Part shown: one piece after another, positions 5,799-7,835 of the stretch
Layout of the letters: the number at the start of each line of letters is the position of its first letter
Position numbering within the stretch: the stretch's first letter is position 1
Assembly: GCA_910584255.1 (NCBI GenBank)
Contig: CAJTXV010000048.1
Span: 1 to 7,835 of the forward strand
From: an uncultured Bacilli bacterium
GTDB lineage: Bacteria > Bacillota_I > Bacilli_A > RF39 > UBA660
Direction: 5' to 3'
DNA: 7,835 nt
Position numbers and translations under genes: made by a program
The notes under the pieces: generated by a model
Databases searched by the model: none
Seen by the model: the letters and a program-made list of their open reading frames with translations, nothing else
Told to the model about the DNA's origin: nothing

Positions 5799-5833
5799 GC
5801 TGTTAAAAGAAAAATGAAAGGAATGTGATATTT

Positions 5834-7705
5834 ATGAATGAAGAAAAGAAAATTTGTGGCATCTATACTCGCGTGAGCACAGAAGATCAGGCTCGTGAGG
5901 GTTTTAGTTTACCAGAACAAAAAGAAAGATTGGAGGCAATGTGTAAGTATAAGGAATATGAAATTTATGATTATTATGAAGATGCAGGAATCAGTGCTAA
6001 AACAGGTAATAAAAGACCAGAATTTGATAGAATGTTAGAAGATATAAGAAATAAAAAGATTAATACAATTGTTACTTTAAAACTAGATAGATTAACTCGT
6101 AGTGTTTATGATTGGGAAAACATTATGAAATTTTTAGAAGAAAATAATGCCTACTTAGATTGTGCAAATGATGAAATCAATACCACGAATGCCAATGGTA
6201 AGTTAGTATCAAGACTTCTTATGAGTGTTAGTCAAAACGAGATTGAAAGGACAAGTGAAAGAACAAAGGTAGGACTTGCTGGAGCGATTAAAAATGGCAA
6301 TATTCCCAATCAAACACCATTAGGATTTAAAAGAGATGGTAAAAAATTAGTACCTAACCCACTAACAAAAGATATTATTGTAAGAATGTATCAATTATAT
6401 TTTGAAGGAAATAGTTATCAAAAAATTGCTAATATCTTCAATGAAGAAAATGTGGCTAATAAAAAATGGCGAGATAATACCATTTTAGAAATGATAGAAA
6501 ACCCACTATACAAAGGTGATTTTATTCATGGTAAGAAAACAAATAACCCTATCTACTATGAAAATGTAGTTGAACCAATTGTTAGTAAAGAAATGTGGGA
6601 AAGTTGTCAAGTGCAAAAGAAAAAGAATTCTAGAAACTATATGAGAATTAAAGAATATTTGTTTTTACAAAAATTAAAATGTCCTAAGTGTGGAAGAATT
6701 ATGGGTGGTAAAGCAACTTATAAAAAGAAAAATGATACTACCTATTACTACTATGGTTGTGAGAAATGCAAAAATAATATTAAAGAAGATAAAATAGAAA
6801 AATCTATACTTCATTTATTAAGTGATATTTTAGAATATGATTCAGTAGTTAATGAGTTTTTCTTACCTATGTTAAAAACAAAGTTAGAAAATCCTAAAGT
6901 AGAATTATCCAAAGAATTAAAAGTCCAAGAAATGAAAAAAGAACGAATTAGAAATGCTTATATCAATAATGCTTTTACCCTAGAAGAATATAAAAAAGAA
7001 ACTGAAATAATCGAAAATAATATTAAAACATTAGAAAGAAAAATATTAGAAACCGACCAAGTCGAAGATTTAAAATTTACGAAAGAAGATATTTTAATCA
7101 AAAGAGATATTGATTTTATTAATAAAATCAAACTACCTAACCTTTATAACCAAATTGTTGTTACTTGGAACGATTTAACAAGAGAAGAAAAATCAAAAAT
7201 TGTTATGAATTATATAGAAAATATTACTTTGAGATTAGATATTGAAGGAAATTATGTTGTAGATAATCTTAATTTTAGAAGTACCTTCTATAAAGATTTT
7301 AAAGAACTATTTGATGAAGGATATATTGACTGGAAGATACCTAAAGTAGATATGGATGGTATTGGTTATGTAAGATATTCTAACTACTTACCAGAAGAAA
7401 AAGTATGTGAACATATTATGCGATTAAGAGAATATTATAATGTTTATTACTACGAAGGAGTATTTGATTTTGAAGCAAAAAGATTTGATTCGAAAAAATA
7501 TGATGATGCAGAAGTGGTAAGAATTTTTCCTTTAGAAAAATTAGACCAAACAAAAACACAAATCAATATGGGAATGATTAGTGTAAAAAAAGATAATGAA
7601 ACTCGTGTAGAGAATGAAGAAAGATTGTTTGATACAATTCCACCAGATAACATAACGAGTAATGAGTATATTATTGCTGGTCAAGGACAACAATGTTGCT
7701 CGTGA
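5834..7705 (+). CDS. Large serine recombinase (integrase of a mobile element)
   Basis: 623 residues. Large serine recombinases integrate and excise phages and integrative elements by cutting two att sites through a phosphoserine link. The resolvase-type domain (about 5-150) has YTRVS with nucleophile Ser15 and Arg13, then KLDRLTR with Arg86 and Arg89. A Recombinase domain follows (about 155-265), then a zinc ribbon with C283-x2-C286 and C309-x2-C312, a coiled coil (about 355-408) and a longer C-terminal region ending GQGQQCCS. All catalytic residues are present and the frame is open, so it should be active. The start is ATG 5834, with AAGGAA 10 nt upstream; a GTG at 5825 is too close to that site. 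No directionality factor, relaxase or phage gene is adjacent in the window. The stop codon lies in the loop of a 48-bp dyad. The exact element family was not determined. Confidence 0.95.
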   Translation: MNEEKKICGIYTRVSTEDQAREGFSLPEQKERLEAMCKYKEYEIYDYYEDAGISAKTGNKRPEFDRMLEDIRNKKINTIVTLKLDRLTRSVYDWENIMKFLEENNAYLDCANDEINTTNANGKLVSRLLMSVSQNEIERTSERTKVGLAGAIKNGNIPNQTPLGFKRDGKKLVPNPLTKDIIVRMYQLYFEGNSYQKIANIFNEENVANKKWRDNTILEMIENPLYKGDFIHGKKTNNPIYYENVVEPIVSKEMWESCQVQKKKNSRNYMRIKEYLFLQKLKCPKCGRIMGGKATYKKKNDTTYYYYGCEKCKNNIKEDKIEKSILHLLSDILEYDSVVNEFFLPMLKTKLENPKVELSKELKVQEMKKERIRNAYINNAFTLEEYKKETEIIENNIKTLERKILETDQVEDLKFTKEDILIKRDIDFINKIKLPNLYNQIVVTWNDLTREEKSKIVMNYIENITLRLDIEGNYVVDNLNFRSTFYKDFKELFDEGYIDWKIPKVDMDGIGYVRYSNYLPEEKVCEHIMRLREYYNVYYYEGVFDFEAKRFDSKKYDDAEVVRIFPLEKLDQTKTQINMGMISVKKDNETRVENEERLFDTIPPDNITSNEYIIAGQGQQCCS

Positions 7706-7721
7706 AGTCCTTGACTAGCAA
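7674..7721 (+). repeat. 48-bp dyad straddling the recombinase stop codon, possible att site
   Basis: TTGCTGGTCAAGGAC (7674-7688) and GTCCTTGACTAGCAA (7707-7721) are 15-nt inverted arms with a single G-T wobble, around an 18-nt centre that contains the last codons and the TGA. There is no T run after it, so it is not a simple terminator. Total length and arm spacing resemble serine-integrase attachment sites, which are about 40-50 bp with arms about 10-24 bp from the crossover. That function is inferred. Confidence 0.5.
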
Positions 7722-7744
7722 AAGTAAGCATAATAATGGAAATA

Positions 7745-7781
7745 GTTTAAAACAAAAAAGTTTACTTTTCTTGTTTTAAAC
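7745..7781 (+). repeat. Long AT-rich hairpin downstream of the recombinase
   Basis: GTTTAAAACAA pairs perfectly with TTGTTTTAAAC, and the stem continues as AAAAG/CTTTT around a TTTA loop with one bulged C, giving 16 pairs in 37 nt. No T run follows on either strand. It lies between the dyad at the stop codon and the terminator. Confidence 0.6.
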
Positions 7782-7800
7782 TTCAGACTGTTGACAAATA
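7782..7800 (+). repeat. 19-nt repeat, right copy
   Basis: TTCAGACTGTTGACAAATA, the exact inverted counterpart of 36-54. It begins right after the long AT-rich hairpin, and its last 8 bases form the start of the recombinase terminator stem. Confidence 0.7.
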
Positions 7801-7830
7801 GGTAAAAGAAATTACTTATTTGTCTTTTTT
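7793..7830 (+). terminator. Strong intrinsic terminator after the recombinase
   Basis: A 13-bp stem (7793-7805 with 7812-7824, one G-T pair), loop AAGAAA, followed directly by six T. It is the best terminator in the window and ends the recombinase transcript 88 nt after the stop codon. Confidence 0.85.
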
Positions 7831-7835
7831 ATGTA

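Larger units (their letters stand above)
5273..5833. other. 560-base non-coding, repeat-rich region before the recombinase
   Basis: No ORF with a credible start and ribosome binding site was seen here on either strand. From left to right it holds a 13-nt arm TGTGTTAAACAAA (5311-5323) whose inverted copy is at 5763-5775, a 12-nt periodic TTACAGAG array (5381-5448), CGATTTAGT-type copies (5485-5551), a lone GCTAGTCAAG (5564-5573), TTACCA copies with two TTTTGGGTA repeats (5629-5684), a promoter (5685-5712) and a leader hairpin (5770-5798). A weaker possible promoter, TAGTCA then GATAAT with a 16-nt spacer, lies at 5434-5461. The density of short repeats suggests protein-binding control of the recombinase, or recombination-site accessory sequence. 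Confidence 0.6.

Noticed and set aside
4902..7702. TGCTCG shared just after the tRNA (4902-4907) and at the dyad centre (7697-7702) as a crossover core
   Set aside because: Six bases match often by chance over these distances, and the flanks do not align.
5326..7815. 12-nt direct repeat AAAAGAAATTAC at 5326-5337 and 7804-7815 as attL/attR
   Set aside because: The right copy lies in the loop and stem of an intact, nearly perfect terminator, so both halves there look native. The match is purine-rich and AT-rich, so chance is likely.
1..7835. Mollicute genetic code (TGA as Trp)
   Set aside because: Tryptophans in CdaA are TGG and the recombinase ends properly at TGA, so the standard bacterial code fits.

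Overview
The window is AT-rich, low-GC Gram-positive-type DNA that uses the standard code: Trp is encoded by TGG, and the recombinase ends in TGA. The overlapping cdaA-cdaR pair, GGAGG-type ribosome binding sites and TTGACA/TATAAT-type promoters point to a Bacilli/Erysipelotrichia/Clostridia-like Firmicute, probably a gut commensal. This placement is inferred from gene content and composition; no single marker fixes the species.

Left part, 1-4745, minus strand. Four genes read leftwards: an ABC-F ATPase (3071-4693), a single-pass membrane protein with a repeated K-T-E-[VIM]-L motif (2302-3003), the diadenylate cyclase CdaA (1410-2237) and its YbbR-domain partner CdaR (80-1426, overlapping cdaA by 17 bases). 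Together CdaA and CdaR make and tune c-di-AMP at the membrane. Good extended -10 promoters sit before the ABC-F gene, the repeat protein and cdaA, and no clear terminator separates these genes, so a read-through operon with internal promoters is likely. Two hairpins (20-81) end the cdaR transcript and an incoming convergent one. The usual third partner, glmM, does not follow cdaR inside the window.

Middle, 4746-5272, plus strand. A lone tRNA-Thr(CGU) with an encoded CCA has its own promoter and an intrinsic terminator. It is followed by an unrecognised 91-residue protein with one C-x2-C motif and a strong ribosome binding site.

Right part, 5273-7835. A 560-base non-coding region carries several short-repeat arrays: a 12-nt periodic TTACAGAG array, CGATTTAGT copies, and TTACCA copies against a promoter. 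It leads through a terminator-like leader hairpin into a 623-residue large serine recombinase, the only clear mobile-element gene. The 3' end of that gene holds three successive inverted repeats. The first is a 48-bp dyad straddling the stop codon, with a size and layout reminiscent of a serine-integrase attachment site. The last is a strong terminator. A 19-nt sequence just before that terminator recurs, inverted, in the cdaR terminator at the other end of the window.

The most interesting material is (i) the KTE-motif repeat protein next to the c-di-AMP genes and (ii) the repeat-rich control region and terminal dyad of the recombinase. The element's ends could not be fixed from this window.
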